Of a stretch of 64,000 nucleotides of DNA, positions 13,519 through 27,200 are shown piece by piece. Origin of the DNA: Neodiprion pinetum (lineage: Eukaryota; Arthropoda; Insecta; Hymenoptera; Diprionidae); contig NC_060233.1 in assembly GCF_021155775.2 (NCBI RefSeq), positions 8,558,782 through 8,622,781 on the forward strand. Direction: 5' to 3'. The notes beneath the pieces are model-generated. The model was not told where the DNA came from. It worked only from the letters and a program-made list of their open reading frames with translations, and did no database searches. A program made the position numbers and the translations under genes. The stretch's first letter is position 1; each line of letters starts with the position of its first letter.

Positions 13519-13524
13519 TTTATT
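13519..13524 (-). terminator. Candidate polyadenylation signal of transporter A
   Basis: TTTATT on + reads AATAAA on the minus strand about 320 bases past the transporter stop. A second copy lies at 13567-13572. Either could serve; the sequence alone does not choose. Confidence 0.3.
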
Positions 13525-13845
13525 TACATATCGATTGACCTTTTGCAGCAGGCCTGAAATAATTCATTTATTCTTTAACCAATAATATAAATGAGCTAAT
13601 GTTGATTTTTTATTCGATTTTTTGGTGCATGCTTACTATCAAGTCTTACCGTCAAGACACCGTATGAGATCACGACTGAAATTCACCCCCTCTGAAGAAC
13701 GATACAGGATTGAATAAATAGGAATGGAAAATCTGATCACGATTTTTCAGTTCAAATCATCCCCTGTAAGTGCGAGTGTTGTAAAATTGGCGATGGGTTC
13801 GAGATTTTGCTACCGTCAGACTTCATGGAAATACAGAAGTGACCT

Positions 13846-16800
13846 TTAGGCTTCGGGGTCTCTTTCCCTATCCATTTCTACCGGACCCTTGCCCCAGATT
13901 CGTCTATTTTTCGTGCAGGGTATGACGCCCATGAGAACCCCTGAAACTATGATCCATGAACCAGCCAAGAGAAATGACAAGTGCCAAGATTCAGTGATAT
14001 CGAAAATGAGACCAGCCAACGGCGGTCCTAATAGGTTCCCGATCCCCTGACACAACAGACTGAGACCATAAGCGGTGGTGAATCTCTCAAGAGGTATCAG
14101 CTCGACCAGTATAACCGGCGTGAAGCTGAAATTACTCGCGAAGAAGAGACCGAACGCCGCGCATATGACAACGAGTAGCCAGTAGTACGCGGTGCATATC
14201 GACATCAGTATCGTCATTATACCGCAGGCGATTAGGCACCAGGTGTATGTTTTACTGACGTTCATCCAAGGCTGATCACCGGCCCATCCAAGACCAATCT
14301 GCAAACATAAGACGAGGGTTGAGGAAGAACCAAACGGAATCCAAGTACACTCGGTCGACTCGTTTTTCACAATTCCATGTGGCATCTGGTTCTTGTTTTG
14401 ACCTTGTCCTGATCTCGAGGTTTTTAAGGACACACGTGGGTATAGGTTTCGCACAGAACAATTCCAAGTAACAAATTTCTCATCCGTTAACATTATGTCG
14501 CCGGCATTAATCACTCAAATGATAAACGACATCTCGACAATTGAGTTATACCTGCCGGGTGACGAGTGCACTCACCATTCCGATAGTATTCGTGATACCG
14601 ATTATGCTGAGCAATTTCGCGGCATCGTCTTCGGTGTAACCGTTTCTCGTGAGGTGATCGGCAAGGTAGAAATAAGGCACAATGAACCATGTGAAAAGGA
14701 GGATAGTCGACAAGGAGAGCATGAGAAAGTGCAATTCCAAGAACATCGAGAAGTCCATCATTCCCTTGAGGAGCTCAAGCAGCTCACCGTACCATTTCTG
14801 AAACGGTAAAAATTGGTTTCCCGATAGAGGACGGATATTTCTTGGTGAACATCCGTTTCGCATGTCTACGAACCTCTTCGTTCTCTTTGGCAAGCGTCGT
14901 CATACTGTTTCTGTAAATGTCGGGACAGCTGCTGGCCCGCAATCTGTACTTGTGCAAATTCAACACCGCCCCTCTGTACATTACCGAATTCCTGTGCACC
15001 CGAATGTCTTTGAAGTAATGAGTATTGGTGTTGAACTGCCGACGCAGCCACGGAATCGAGTCCGTTCTCACGACCGTACCACCAAATCCTGGCAGGTGGT
15101 GCCTCGAGTGCGTTTTCGCTTTCTCAGCCTCAGCCATCTGGAGAAAAATTGGAATCGGAATGAGGGAGTGAAAAGGTGAGGGATTGCACTTGGCAGTACC
15201 AAACTCGACTCTTTTTCTCACCGCATGTGCAAGTTCCTTGGCAAGTAACGGGTTCGTCTCTTCCAAATCTTTCCTGGACATTCGTCGAGTTGCCAATAAC
15301 TTTGTTGACGCATGCGTGGATCCGGAACGAGAGTCCTTGGTCGGTGCAACGGGCTTCGCTCTTTCCGTAGCTTGCTTGATCCTTTTCAGAGGAATGAGAA
15401 GTATGCTGCTTACTTGATACTCAAAATGGAAGTTCATCTAGAGTATCGATTTACTGACGTGCAATTTACTAAACAAGGCTAAATAACTACTTAATGTGCT
15501 TGTTCTTACTAGCGATGCAGTTTTTGCAGAAACAGGTAAACCATGATATAGGGTAATTTAGCTCAGCCATAGTGACGGTTAGTACGTTAGTTATGCGTGC
15601 TGAATTAAAAATCGCAGAAGACTCGAAACGCATTTAGGGGGCCCAAAAAAAGTGTGCATAACCAAATAAAAATCCAAAGAAAACGTAAGAAGCGTTCAGT
15701 CGTTACCTGGAATGTCGAGATTAGTAAAACAGTGTTAGCGAAAATAAAAAATTGTGCAGGATGCAGATATCAGACCAGGTATGTAACCTCATGGACATCG
15801 TGACGCCAGTCTTATTGGTGTTGGAAACTTCGCCGTTGGAATCGATCAGCTTCTTATCAGAAAAACTTCGGCACAATAAGAGACTTGGATAGTTCTCCAG
15901 TATAACGTTGTAGAGTCTTGAATTCCCCGAAAGTGATTCGAGGACTTCGAGCGGTACCTAAAAACGTGATCAGACATGATTGGTATGATATCCCGACGAC
16001 GATGAGACGGGGAAAAGAAGCCCACCTTCTCACTCTGACGCACGAAGGTCGGCAGGTTGACGACGCTTCTGAAATTTCCACCCCGAGCATTCGGCTGGGC
16101 CTGAGTTGTGGTGCTGAGGCTCTGGAGAAGATATTCGGGCGCCTGACCGCTCTTGAGGAGCTTCCTGAGCTCGTCGACGCCGGGAAAATCATCCACGGGG
16201 CTGCCGGATGAGCCGCCGAGTTCAGACCAACCCGTTGACTTCTTGGGAGATCCCATGGTCCCCTGTTTCCGCTGTTCCTCGATCCACCACTCTGGATCCC
16301 GCATGACGGCGCCGCATACAATGAGGTTAAAGAAGGTTCCCGAGAGCAGAAGAGTGGTCCCACGCCATCCGTACTCTCGAATTAGGAAGGTGGTCAAGGG
16401 AGCGTAGACGAAGGTCCCGATACCGGTACCGCAGGCCCCTAAACCTACCGCTAAAGTGCGCTTCTTGTCGAACCAATAGGCGATGCTCACGACCGCTGTT
16501 ACGTAACACAAACCCAGACCGACGCCCGCCAGCACCCCGAATGTCAAGTACATTACCTCGATGGACTGAGAAAATGAGCTCAGAACAAATCCTATCCCAG
16601 CAATGAAGCCACCCAGGATGGTCATCCGCCTGCACCCGTATCTGTCCACCAGGGCGGACATTATCGGCCCGGTAAGAAGCGGCACTGCCATGAAGAGCGA
16701 GCCGATCCAGGCTGTCTTTGCTTTCGACGCCTCAAACTCGTGGAGAAACTCGATGTAGAGAAGGCCAAAGCTGAAGGAGATACCATCGGCGGCCATGGAT

Positions 16801-17687
16801 ATCAGTAGCGACGCAACCACGACGACCCAGCCCCAGCCCCCGTCTGGGATCTTCGACTTGGTCTGCACCGCGTCCCCATCTTCGTCGTATATTTCCAAAA
16901 TACTCTCCGAGTCGTCTATGGAGTCGAAGTCCCCCGGATCGTAGTCAAGGTACCCAGGGTTCCCGGTCACCGTCGTTTCCGGCTCCGAGTACTTCCTGTG
17001 CACCAGGATTCCCTGCGTTTTCTCAACCCCCTTCGTCTTCTCGCCGTCCTCGGGGCTCTGAGGGCCCGTTGGACTCGGTCCCACTGTCAGGTTCGGCGAA
17101 GCAGTGAAGCTCTGCGTCGGCGTCGGTGGCACCCGATCCTCGGTGCTATCGGTTCCGGGACTCAGGAGGGTTGGCTTGTTCTCCGAGTCCTGGTCGAGCC
17201 CCAAGGATTCAGCGCTCGGGTCGATGGTCAAGGCAGGCGTCGAGGGAAAGAGCAGGTCCTCGGTCCGACCGCTATCCTGAAGGATGCCCGAGCTCCTGGA
17301 CGTCGAGCTCTGATTCTCGCCGTCCAATCCCCCCGCTGACACCATTTTTTCTAGGCCTCTTACCGGGGAGCTCGGAAATACGGTCGGGCTGTCGTTCTGC
17401 CAGCCGACGATTGGGGCAAAGCCCTTTTCTCCCGAGTACTCGGCGTTGTTGTTCCATATTTTCTCCTCCGTCGACTTCGACAGATAAGAGTCCTTAACCA
17501 TGTTCGCGTGCCTTGAAGCATAGCCGTGACCCCCACCGCCGCCATCTTTCTTCGTGTACAGTCCCTCTTTCCTCGCACCACCGGGCAAACCAGCATTGTT
17601 GTTGCCCTTGTACAGTCCGTTTTGGGTCGTCTCGACTAAAGGTGGATTCGCCGATTCCGATATGAAGTTTTGATTCTTGTCAGCCAT
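13846..17687 (-). CDS. SLC16 monocarboxylate-type transporter (paralogue A), long form
   Basis: Six coding exons on the minus strand join in phase: 17687-16026, 15957-15788, 15381-15222, 15137-14874, 14797-14576 and 14298-13846, giving 976 aa. The first ~280 residues are a low-complexity, Ser/Pro/Gly-rich and acidic cytoplasmic tail. The signature PDGGWGWVVV (281-290) opens TM1, followed by the FSFGLLYIEFL, DRYGCRR and GLGLCYV blocks of MCT transporters. TM1-6 are in the first exon and TM7-12 in the last two. The intervening loop is very long and holds a block shared with the paralogue at 28.7-32.2 kb. SLC16 members move lactate, pyruvate, ketone bodies or other small solutes across the plasma membrane, often with protons; the substrate cannot be read here. 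An in-frame stop upstream supports this start. The length far exceeds vertebrate MCT1-4 but matches long insect MCT-like proteins. Confidence 0.92.
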
Positions 17688-17871
17688 GGTTTTAGATGAT
17701 TGTGGCTCCGTTTCAGTGGGACCAACGCCGCGGCCAGCCTTTCAGGCCGTGTATCTTTATTGCCAGTACACGCAGGACTTCGTCACCTACCATAAGGCCC
17801 TGCGATTGGGCCTTGTCGCAGTTCGAGACACCTGGCTGCTTCAGCATACACACTTCTTGACGCGCCGTGCC
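17688..17871 (-). promoter_or_regulatory. 5' leader exon of transporter A with a 44-codon uORF
   Basis: On the minus strand a good acceptor (TTTTTCTAG) ends at 17872, so the first coding exon probably begins at 17871 and includes 184 bases of leader. The leader contains an upstream ATG at 17847 opening a 44-codon ORF that stops at 17713, 25 bases before the main ATG. The uORF is out of frame with the transporter. The main frame itself has a TGA further up the leader, which supports 17687 as the true start. A strong internal donor-like GTAGGT also lies within the uORF. Confidence 0.5.
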
Positions 17872-20800
17872 CTAGAAAAACCAATCTGATCAGGAAGACG
17901 TGTTATTCCACGATACGACCGACCCAGACTTTTCGATTTCGAGATTGAGTTCTTTGTGTTATCTAGCATGACATGCAATAAGAAGCCACGATTTCTGTCA
18001 AAATGTAACCTCCATCTTCCATCTTCAAGCAAGAAATATCTTTTTCTTCAGCATTTCAAACGTCACAGTTTCTAGCCTGTAGCTTGCAATCTACATCATA
18101 TGGTTAAAAGTCATATAACAATAAAGTTGTCGCCTTTGAACAGCTATTTCCATGAACGTAAAAAACTCAGTTCAACTGTCGAAATTGAACTTTTTTCCAA
18201 TAAAAAATTATGAAACTTCATTTTCTCCCACGTAGCACACCTTTCACTTTTGCAAAAAATCAGGGAAACTTCTGCCGTAGCTGGCGACAGAAATTTTAAG
18301 ACCTCACAAAAAGTGGTTAATCTAAACGTACCGAAAATTCAGACATTTATAACTTTATGCTAAAGCAAATAATGTGAACGTAATTACATGACATCGTAAT
18401 AAATACCTGAGAGGTGACGATTAAGCTAAACATAATCGATGCATCGAATATTCGAGTCCAGAAAAATAATCAAACACGACTCGATTGAATCGGTAAAAAT
18501 TAATCAATTAATCTCTTTTGAACCGTGCATTTGAAACCAAAATTTCGTAAATACGAAAGGTAATCCTAATAGCGGATATTTGTTTTGATAATAGACATTT
18601 TCTTTCAGATTATTTTTCAATTTCTGGTGAAAATATTCATACATCTTTCACTTATTATATCAAATGTGTAGGTACTCAGTAAGCAAGATAATGATAATAA
18701 TTGATACTTTCATCACATAAAATGATATTGTATTGCATCGTTCATGGGAGGAAAAAACAAAAACCGATTGTGTGTAAAAACAATCGAATCGGTCGATGAA
18801 TCGAGTTTGATATAATAAATCGATTATTTTTGGTCATTTTTACTCAGAAAGTCTTTAGGAAATATAATTTCTTTGCCTACAATAAAAAAAAAAAAAGGAA
18901 TAATACAAAAATATTCCCCATTAATTGTAAGTTGTTGAATTCAGTAGTTTTTTTGCCAATCGTCATTACTAAGCTGCTTATTTTTAGAAGTAAAAAATTT
19001 CCTTCCCAACCGACTGCAAAATGTGTGGATTATAAGCGTTTAATATTCATTTTACAAAATTTTGTCGATATTCGCAATCATAACTGCAAGTAGCTCCGTC
19101 GTTTCCTTAAGCGACAACTTTATTTTTATATCAGTTTTGAAGGAGATATCTAAAAAAAAGTCATCAAAATCTTGGGTTCTTCGAGTAACGCTACATCGTG
19201 AAAAATCAAACTCGAAATCGAATGAGTTGAGGGTTAAACGTTGGGTAAAATAGCGTGGAATTCCTTACACGTGTAATTATATACGATATTTATGAAGAAT
19301 AAAGTGCGCATATTTAAATACAAATAAAACGATTCAAATTGCAAGCTTAAGATTAAAAAAACTCTTTACTCACCATCGAGGCAATGTCAAATGAAACTTG
19401 GCAGAATGGGGCGTGCAAGAGTTCAGGAAAGTGCGTACGGTACAGACAGTGCGTGAGCGAAACCATAGGAGAAATAAGTAATAAGAGTAAAAGTATAAAA
19501 CCCAAATTAATAAACATATGCTGCTGAAAAAAAAAAATTCGCTGAAAAAGGAATAATGTAAAATATAACCTGGTTTACAAGATTAAATCAGTGTGTTGAG
19601 TAAAAATTGCGTTGTAGCTGAAAAATGAGAAGAAGCTGTGGAGAAGAAAAAATTGCAAAAGAAAAATATATATACATTTATACGTATATAAAGGACATGA
19701 AAAAAAATTGAGTCGAGTAAATATGAGCAAGATACGTAATAAAAAAATAGGTGAACGAGTGCGTGACCCTGAAGTCGAAATCCTTAGGTGTATCGTGGAT
19801 GGAATAAAAAGTTGAAAATGTTGTGCAAATATGTGCAGTTTGATGAAAATGAAAAAAAAATTTACGAGAATGGCTTAAACCGTATTAAGATTGCCCTTTT
19901 CTCCATTATCGTTTTACGTAAATTTGTTCAATTTAAAACCACCCAATGCGTCATTCATTTGATACTTCGTGCGTGGGCTGAATTTAGTTGGCGTGATTCG
20001 TACGGGCGATAAGACAAACGGCCGTTTGTCGTCATTAACGAAGATAATTGCCGAAATTTATTCCAAGGTGTGATAATCAGGATTGTACAAACTTGGGAAC
20101 GATTTACGAGTTGGCATCAAACGCGCGGTTGTAATTATCTGGTGAAAACAAGTAGCGAGTAATTGTGGGAAATAGATTTCTCTCTCTCTGTTTCTGACGC
20201 ACCTATCACTCCGCCTCTGTTTGTCTATTACGAGAAAATTTGATCGTGAGAAGAAGTAGAGAGAAAAAATTAACGAATAGCGACAGGTGCAGCACGTGCA
20301 TCCGACTGACCTTTGCAACCACAACGTCGTTATTGATTTGCTACGTCTCTTCATGCGGTGTCGACGCCTATGAAAAACTCCTCCGAAGAAGGCACATTAA
20401 GATATAAGATGATTAGCCGCGTTGCATTACGATAATTCGACTACCTACATCGCTGGGAAATATTTCATTACTTATAGTTGGTAAAAAAAATTACAGCAGA
20501 ACGGGTGTCGTTACGGTAACGGTTTAAATATTGTTGGAATTGGAAGAAATTTTGGTACAAGTGATATGTTATTTGGTGATTTTAATTGTTATCATTTTTT
20601 AACCAGAGACATATCGTCTTGCTTATAGAACAAATATGAAAACAGTCAAGGACTGTGCATTAACTACAATACGCAATTTCTATCGTTGAAAGCTTTTAGG
20701 CCAATAAAAGCCCGTGACTGATTGTAAGCTCTAATCACCTTAGACGCAATGATCATTTGCAAAGTGCTGCCCGTTCAGGGTCACTAATGGAATTTCACCT

Positions 20801-23197
20801 TCGTCCACACCCTTCAGGGAAAAAAGAATAATGGGGTGTAAAAACGATTCTATTTATCAAGGGAGAGCCGAAGTGAAGGGAGGAGATTGGGAGTAACCGG
20901 CAATCGTGTCCGGCAGCCGATTTCCGGGGAGTCAATTAGTTCAAACGTCCTTTTCGAACCTTGTGGTTGGAAAAATTGACTAGGATAAATTCCGATTGCG
21001 TTTAAGGTTTGCGGGCAGTGAGTCTTGGTATACGTGCAGTCCGCTTCGTTACGCAAGTATGACATCAGTAAGGTTGAGAGGGTGGTAAAAGTGGGTGGAG
21101 AACATCGTCATGGCAACCGACTGGTCGATTTCCACGTCTCCAGTTCGATAGAAAAAAATGGAAATAAAAACATCACGGCTAGTGAAATTTTCGATTTTCT
21201 TTGCGAGCTTTCGTACGAGAATCCTCGGAAGCTGTGACGCAGGATCGTTAAATTCCTGCGGTAAAAATCGAGGATCAGAGGATTTTATTCACCATTTCGG
21301 AAATTCGTTTGACAACTAGTTGAGCCTAGATTAAGTACTTTTGAAAATGTGGAAACTTTGATGCGAGATTTTCATTCCCCCTCTGTTAGTCCTGTGTATA
21401 GAAACACTAGCCGGGAATTGATTTTGCTATAATTAGCCCTGTTCCATTCTGAACCTCCCTTCTGCACGCCTGACCTGACCTTTCGCTTTACTTCCTGCTA
21501 TTTTACAACAACTCGGGATATTTTTATCAGGGTCACGAAATGAAAGGCTGTGATATGAGTGCAAAATCGATGCGTTGTCTCGCCTTAGATGCCTTAACGT
21601 CGAAGGTGATGTTTCAAAATGCCGTGAGGAATAGGTCAGCGCCAGGGTGTAAGCCACGCTGTTAAAAAATTCTGTACGGAACTTCCTACACTGTATTGGA
21701 AGTTTTATTCAGATACGTATGGGTTAATTCACCATATATTTACTGTTTATTCAATTTACTGCACGACTAATTTACGAAATTCAAAAGGCTTTTTCGTGTT
21801 TTTCCTATAAATTTTAGTAAAATTAAAAACTTTCATTGCAAATTTGAGACAAACACATAGTAATTCACGTCGCTCAATCGAATTTGTAAGTTTGATAAAT
21901 CTTCTGTACAGTAAATATGTAGTAAATTCACAACCATTTTTAACAATGCAAATAACAAATCACTGTTCAACGGTATCGTCAATTCCACGTCTCGCTATGA
22001 AATTCGACACCGCGAGTTGGAGTGAATCCACAATTAATTCTGTCAAATTTTTATTTCAGAAAATCATTCTGATCTATCCCTGATCAGCGTTCGAGTATCT
22101 TTTGATCGAAATCAAATTTGGAGTAAAACGGTGGTGATAATGCAGAGACTTTCCATCGGTACCACAGATGACCTTTTTCCCTATCGTCAATTGCAATTTC
22201 TCACTGAAATGTATAAGGCAGAAAAATAATTCATACCTGTAGTAAAACGAAAATTATTCTACAATTAGTGTAAACGAGGATGCGATAATTACGGCACGAA
22301 GAGTCGTTAACGAGCCTTGAGACTTGGTTTACATATGATCTGTCAAAAGTGGAAACCAGTAGTCTGCGAGCCCTTATCTTACATAGATACGGGCTATGGC
22401 GTCGCGTATCGTCCATAAATCTAGAAGAATTATAAAATCACTCTACGGTACGATGCCAACTCAAAATCACTCCTCCGTCTCGAACAATCAACTGTCTATC
22501 TCTCCTTTTACGACGTCGATAAAAAATTCTTCTTGCAAATGTCAATTTTGCACATAATATTGTAGAATGCTCTACAAGGCTGACGATACGGATGGTCAGC
22601 CGTCAAACTATTTTACGTCTTTCATTAGGAAAATCAGCGAATTGAGCACATCATTCAAACTAATTAGAACGTTGAAGTATTCAAAAATTGCAAGCTTACA
22701 ACCTTTCGGAACAATGATTGAATTTGAAAATATCGATCTAGCACAATTATTGAAAATAAAAAAAAATAAAAAAATACAACATGGCTTGAAAATAAATGAA
22801 ACTGTACAAATGTCATGCAAAATAATAATTTCAAACGTAATAATCACCTCATAATTTCCGCTAAACGGGTCTTTATAGGATTCTGTAAAGCGAAAAACAA
22901 AAATGAAAATGATCAAAAAAATATGCAGGCATTACCACTTAGTGCTCAATTTATTCACCAATTTTATTATCGATCTCTTAATCATATCAACATTCTGTGA
23001 CTTACCACAAACAGCCTGGATTGGATCCCTTTCGTATTTCTATCCGCCAGCGATTCAACTGACAGTATAATCAACTCTCAGGACATTCACAAAACTTCTT
23101 TTATTTTACCGTGCAGTAGATGTTTATTTTTTCTCGAACTACTCAAAATTGTTCAACTTTTCAAATTTATCTAAGCTTACGTACGTATGTTATTGTT

Positions 23198-23256
23198 TCT
23201 ATTATTATTATTGTTGGTTTTGTTGTTGTTGTTATTATTATTAACGTTACTTTGTT
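23198..23256. repeat. TTA/TTG trinucleotide-rich tract
   Basis: Alternating TAT/TTG/TTA triplets form a degenerate microsatellite. Comparable triplet tracts are near 26205-26240, 27215-27255 and 28360-28385. Confidence 0.75.
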
Positions 23257-24199
23257 GTTAATTTTATCACAGTGATTCTCAACAACTGCTCACAGAGTTG
23301 AGGGAAAGGCAACCGTATCAATTGGCCAACGAGTTTTCCGTTGATGTAAAGCTACTATACTAATATCGTATAATTTATTATTCGATTGCTGTACGCAGCG
23401 TGTAAAAATTTTCAATTTTTCTCCAAGCAGAGCTCAGATTTGCAATCGATTACCCTACGCGAATTTGTGGGTACGTTATTTTTTCATCTGCCAATGTTTT
23501 GACCGTTAGAAGACCACGTTTTTGCAAGTCCGGGGGTTCGACGTGCGAGACCAGTAGAAGTACACTGAGTCTGAAAGAGACGAGCAACCACCTGACTGTA
23601 GGCGCACACCGCCCATTTATAGCCTTGCGCAGATCTCGAATCTATGTTATTTATTGTCACGGAGGTTTACAGCTTCAGATAAGAGGCTTGATTCGAATCC
23701 TCATTTAAATAACGAGACCAATGTCCTCCGATGCTTCGGGGGAAGGTGAGGGTAATTTTTTTTCATCAAGGTTCAATTCACCTAACAATGTAAACACCGA
23801 ATCTAACCAGCAGAAGGTTCTTCAATCTCACACGAAACCACGTTCCAGTTTTGCCGGCAAGAAAATCGCGTGCCGGTTTCATCGATGAAAACATACGAAT
23901 ATACGCCTCTTCCATATTACTTCCGAGCGATAGGATCTCTCCTCAAGACCTTGACGTCCCCCCTGAAACTCGAAGGAAAAAATATATTGTGCAACAATGA
24001 GGCAAACTAGGTCTTTTCGGACCGAGCGTGAGTTTGCAATATCAGTCGTAGGTCGGCCGAAGACGAATATTGAAAATACGCGAGGCGAAAAGACCGTTGC
24101 CTTCTTGTTGCACACGATTCTTAATACAGCAAGAGTATGTTACGCGTTTTTCACAAAGTACGAAATTGAGGTTAGAGTCGCGTAATGTCAGATTTGGTA

Positions 24200-24292
24200 G
24201 CGACAGCGCATGCGCGCAGTACAGAAAAAAATCTCTTTAAACTCCTAGGACTTAAAAGTGGTCTTTTCTTTACTCCGCGCATGCGCTGTCGC
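24200..24292. promoter_or_regulatory. Paired NRF1-like GCGCATGCGC palindromes in inverted orientation
   Basis: The 17-mer GCGACAGCGCATGCGCG (24200-24216) recurs as its exact reverse complement at 24276-24292. Each contains GCGCATGCGC, the core recognised by NRF1/Ewg-type factors. Sites of this kind mark many insect TATA-less promoters. The nearest downstream gene on - is transporter A, 6.5 kb away, so this may be a distal promoter. A tiny TIR element is the alternative. Confidence 0.45.
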
Positions 24293-27200
24293 AGACTCGC
24301 TCGATCGTCATAGAAAAGGGTGCTTCGTGTACGGAAAACACGCATGGAAAAACGCGTAAAACGTGCTTTCTTTGTACAAAGTCGGTCGTGAAATCGATCC
24401 GCGTACCCGCGTGGTTTTTTTTCTTGTCATATAAAAACTCTCGCGGAAATATAGAATAATAGACAAACTTGAAATTTGGAGAAAATTTCGTGGCGAAACA
24501 GGTTGCAAATTCCTCGGACAAATCAATAAATCTTCACTGGTCGTACAACTACTTGCGGAGCATGTTACAGATACGTGTGAGTTCACAAACGGTTGTCGGT
24601 GATTATTCATGATGCACTGCCGGACGTTGCAATTGGCGGAGTAAAAGGTGGTCGATAAGTATACTTTCGAAGAAAAGAACAACGAATCACTGGGCAAATT
24701 GGCTGGAGAAGCTCGAGCGTCCCTGAAATTTTGTGTCTGCATTAATGTGTGGTTCCGTAGATTTGCAGTACAGTTTCGATTCGGCAACAACGAAATTTAA
24801 AAAAAAAGAAAAATTCGGAATGAAGTTTGAATCCATTAGTGCAATCTTTAGTAAGTTAATCAGTTCACGAAATTAAAATACGCGAGCAAACTTATTTGCA
24901 TACTTTTTAGCAACTTACTGTTAAACATGCTCTCGTTTTTCTCCGTTGTTTACCGTCTGTCAGATAACGTTTGAACACCGTCGACTTCTTCAACTATAAT
25001 GTATAATCAACTCGAGTTTAACCATTTTGCAAAACAAGTTCGGCTAATTGGAAAGTTTTGTAATAACAAGGAAACTTTTAGTTTTGTCCATCGGATTTGA
25101 AAACCGCGGAAAAAAATCACAAGAAATCTATCTGAGCGCATCCAATTACTGCCTCAAAAAGCAAACTTTCACGTTTTTAATATTTCGCTTCCGCGTTTTC
25201 TATGCTTTTTGATTTCCCTGTGTTCACTGTTATGGCATCTAAGCATTTCGGGTGTTTAATGTCACCTCAATCAATGAATTCGTCAAAAGACTATTAAATT
25301 TTATACAAGGTTCGAAATGCTTAGTGCTGAATTTCATTATAGAAGCATATGGAATAAAATATCGTCTAACTTAACAATTATTCAAACATGGGTTATTCTA
25401 TTATTTCATCTCAATCTCGAATTCACGTTGTGAATCTAAATTCCAAGCATGCTTCACAATTCTAGCGATATCTACTTCAATTATTCGCCTTACAAAATCT
25501 TGTGACTGTTTTTATATAGACTGCATACATCTGCATGTCTGAAACTTCGTCGCCGGTAAATACCAAAGCATTGCGTTGAAGTGAAAAGATATAATTTCAA
25601 AATATGTCCTTTCAAATTCAAGTCTCATGGAAATTCACACAGAAGTTTCTTTCAATATTAATTGTTTCTTCGCTGCAAACAGTTTCAATTTCTATATCAG
25701 GCACCTGCAAAATGAGGAAGAGAAATTGTTAGATGATAGTTTCACTAAGGCATTTTATAAAAATACGCATTCCTTCAAGATTTTTGATGTCGAGGTAGCC
25801 TTCCTTCTTTTCTATGTGATCCAATTATCCTTCGAATATAATCGCAATGTTCATATAACCATTCATTTGCCCCGGAGAATTTTTTTTGCCTTGGTTACCA
25901 CCTGACCAAAATCTAGATAAGTACGGAATGAAACTTATAAAGTTAATTGTAAAGATAAATATAAAGAATATAATTTCAAGGTTATAGATTAGAAATACAT
26001 AAAGCCATAATTTTTGTTCGGTATATATTGTATAATAGAGAGCGCAAATAATATTGGCAATCGGATGTATTTTTTCCGCTTCTTCTTGTTTTTCCAAACA
26101 TAATTACAACGTACTTATTTCGGTACGTGTATGTATAACGCGTACATACAATAAAAATATACAGGTTTCCTGTCATAAGAAACTAAGAATTTAAAAGAAT
26201 CACCATTGTTATTATTATCATCATCACCATTATTATCCTCGTACAACCTCTGAATTTCTGATCAATAATAATAGGCGATAAAAAATGATTGGATCATTGT
26301 CTTTTTCTTTCTCCTTCGCGTTATTTTGCTTTGTTAATATGTATATTATAGCTCGGTAACAAAGCAATGCGTTTTAAATTTTAATCAATGCCTCCGGTAA
26401 TAATAAACCGATGTATATCATGTGTAATGTGTATCTATACTTAAGTAGATTATATAATTTAGTAATTTTCGTAATGTGACTTGATTAATCATGTTACATA
26501 GCTACAGCGAATTTTCCTCCTCCTCCTTCTCACGTATCATAATATCTATAGTGATGTATACAATACATAGTATAGTTAATAAACCTGAGATTCAGAAGGG
26601 TCTTATATCGATGAAATATCAGTTATCTATCGGCTAACCGTCTACACGCATCACACCATTCGGATTTCGCATCCGCGTTCTCCTGTTTCTCTTTATCTTT
26701 TTTCGTGTTAATTTCTCCCTTTTTCTCTTTCTACGATACCTACAATAGCGTACAATACTATCTACGTACTATCTTGATTCCCATTAGTTTACACGTCATG
26801 CATCGATTGCAATCTTCAATCCTGCAACCCTTAAATGAATAATATAAAGGAATGAGAAATTTAAGGGTACAAGTACGCAGTATTCGATTGAGGATATGAA
26901 TCCCTACGCGGTGCGACGAGCGAACGATCGAACCTTGAAAAATTCCCCACTTCGATTTTCTATTCTACGTGGTCACTGGAGCAACTCCTTATACTACTGT
27001 TGTGTATTTTTACGTACATAACGTTATAATATCATGTGTACACCTACTCGCTATTATATTAAAAAGTTACCATATGTATGTATATATATGTATATATATA
27101 TATATGTATACTTTATGAGTAACATGTTATACTTCCAATTTTTTTCGCAATAGGATTGAATTCAATGTGTATGTATTTACATATAATACTATATAAATTT

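Larger units (their letters stand above)
11445..13845. other. Intergenic between convergent WSD and transporter A genes
   Basis: AT-rich; contains the probable 3' UTRs of both genes and one AT microsatellite. No further gene is seen. Confidence 0.5.

Noticed and set aside
14495..14809. Plus-strand open frame over transporter A exons
   Set aside because: It is an antisense shadow of the real minus-strand coding exons.
15846..16025. Read-through extension of transporter A's first exon
   Set aside because: The GTGGGC donor after the AAG codon ending at 16026 and the next exon match the paralogue exactly, so the continuing frame is intronic.
23640..23705. tRNA B-box-like GATTCGAATCC
   Set aside because: No A box, acceptor-stem pairing or cloverleaf could be found at the right distance.
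24308..24790. 160-codon open frame on -
   Set aside because: No recognisable motif, biased composition, and no supporting promoter or splice context.
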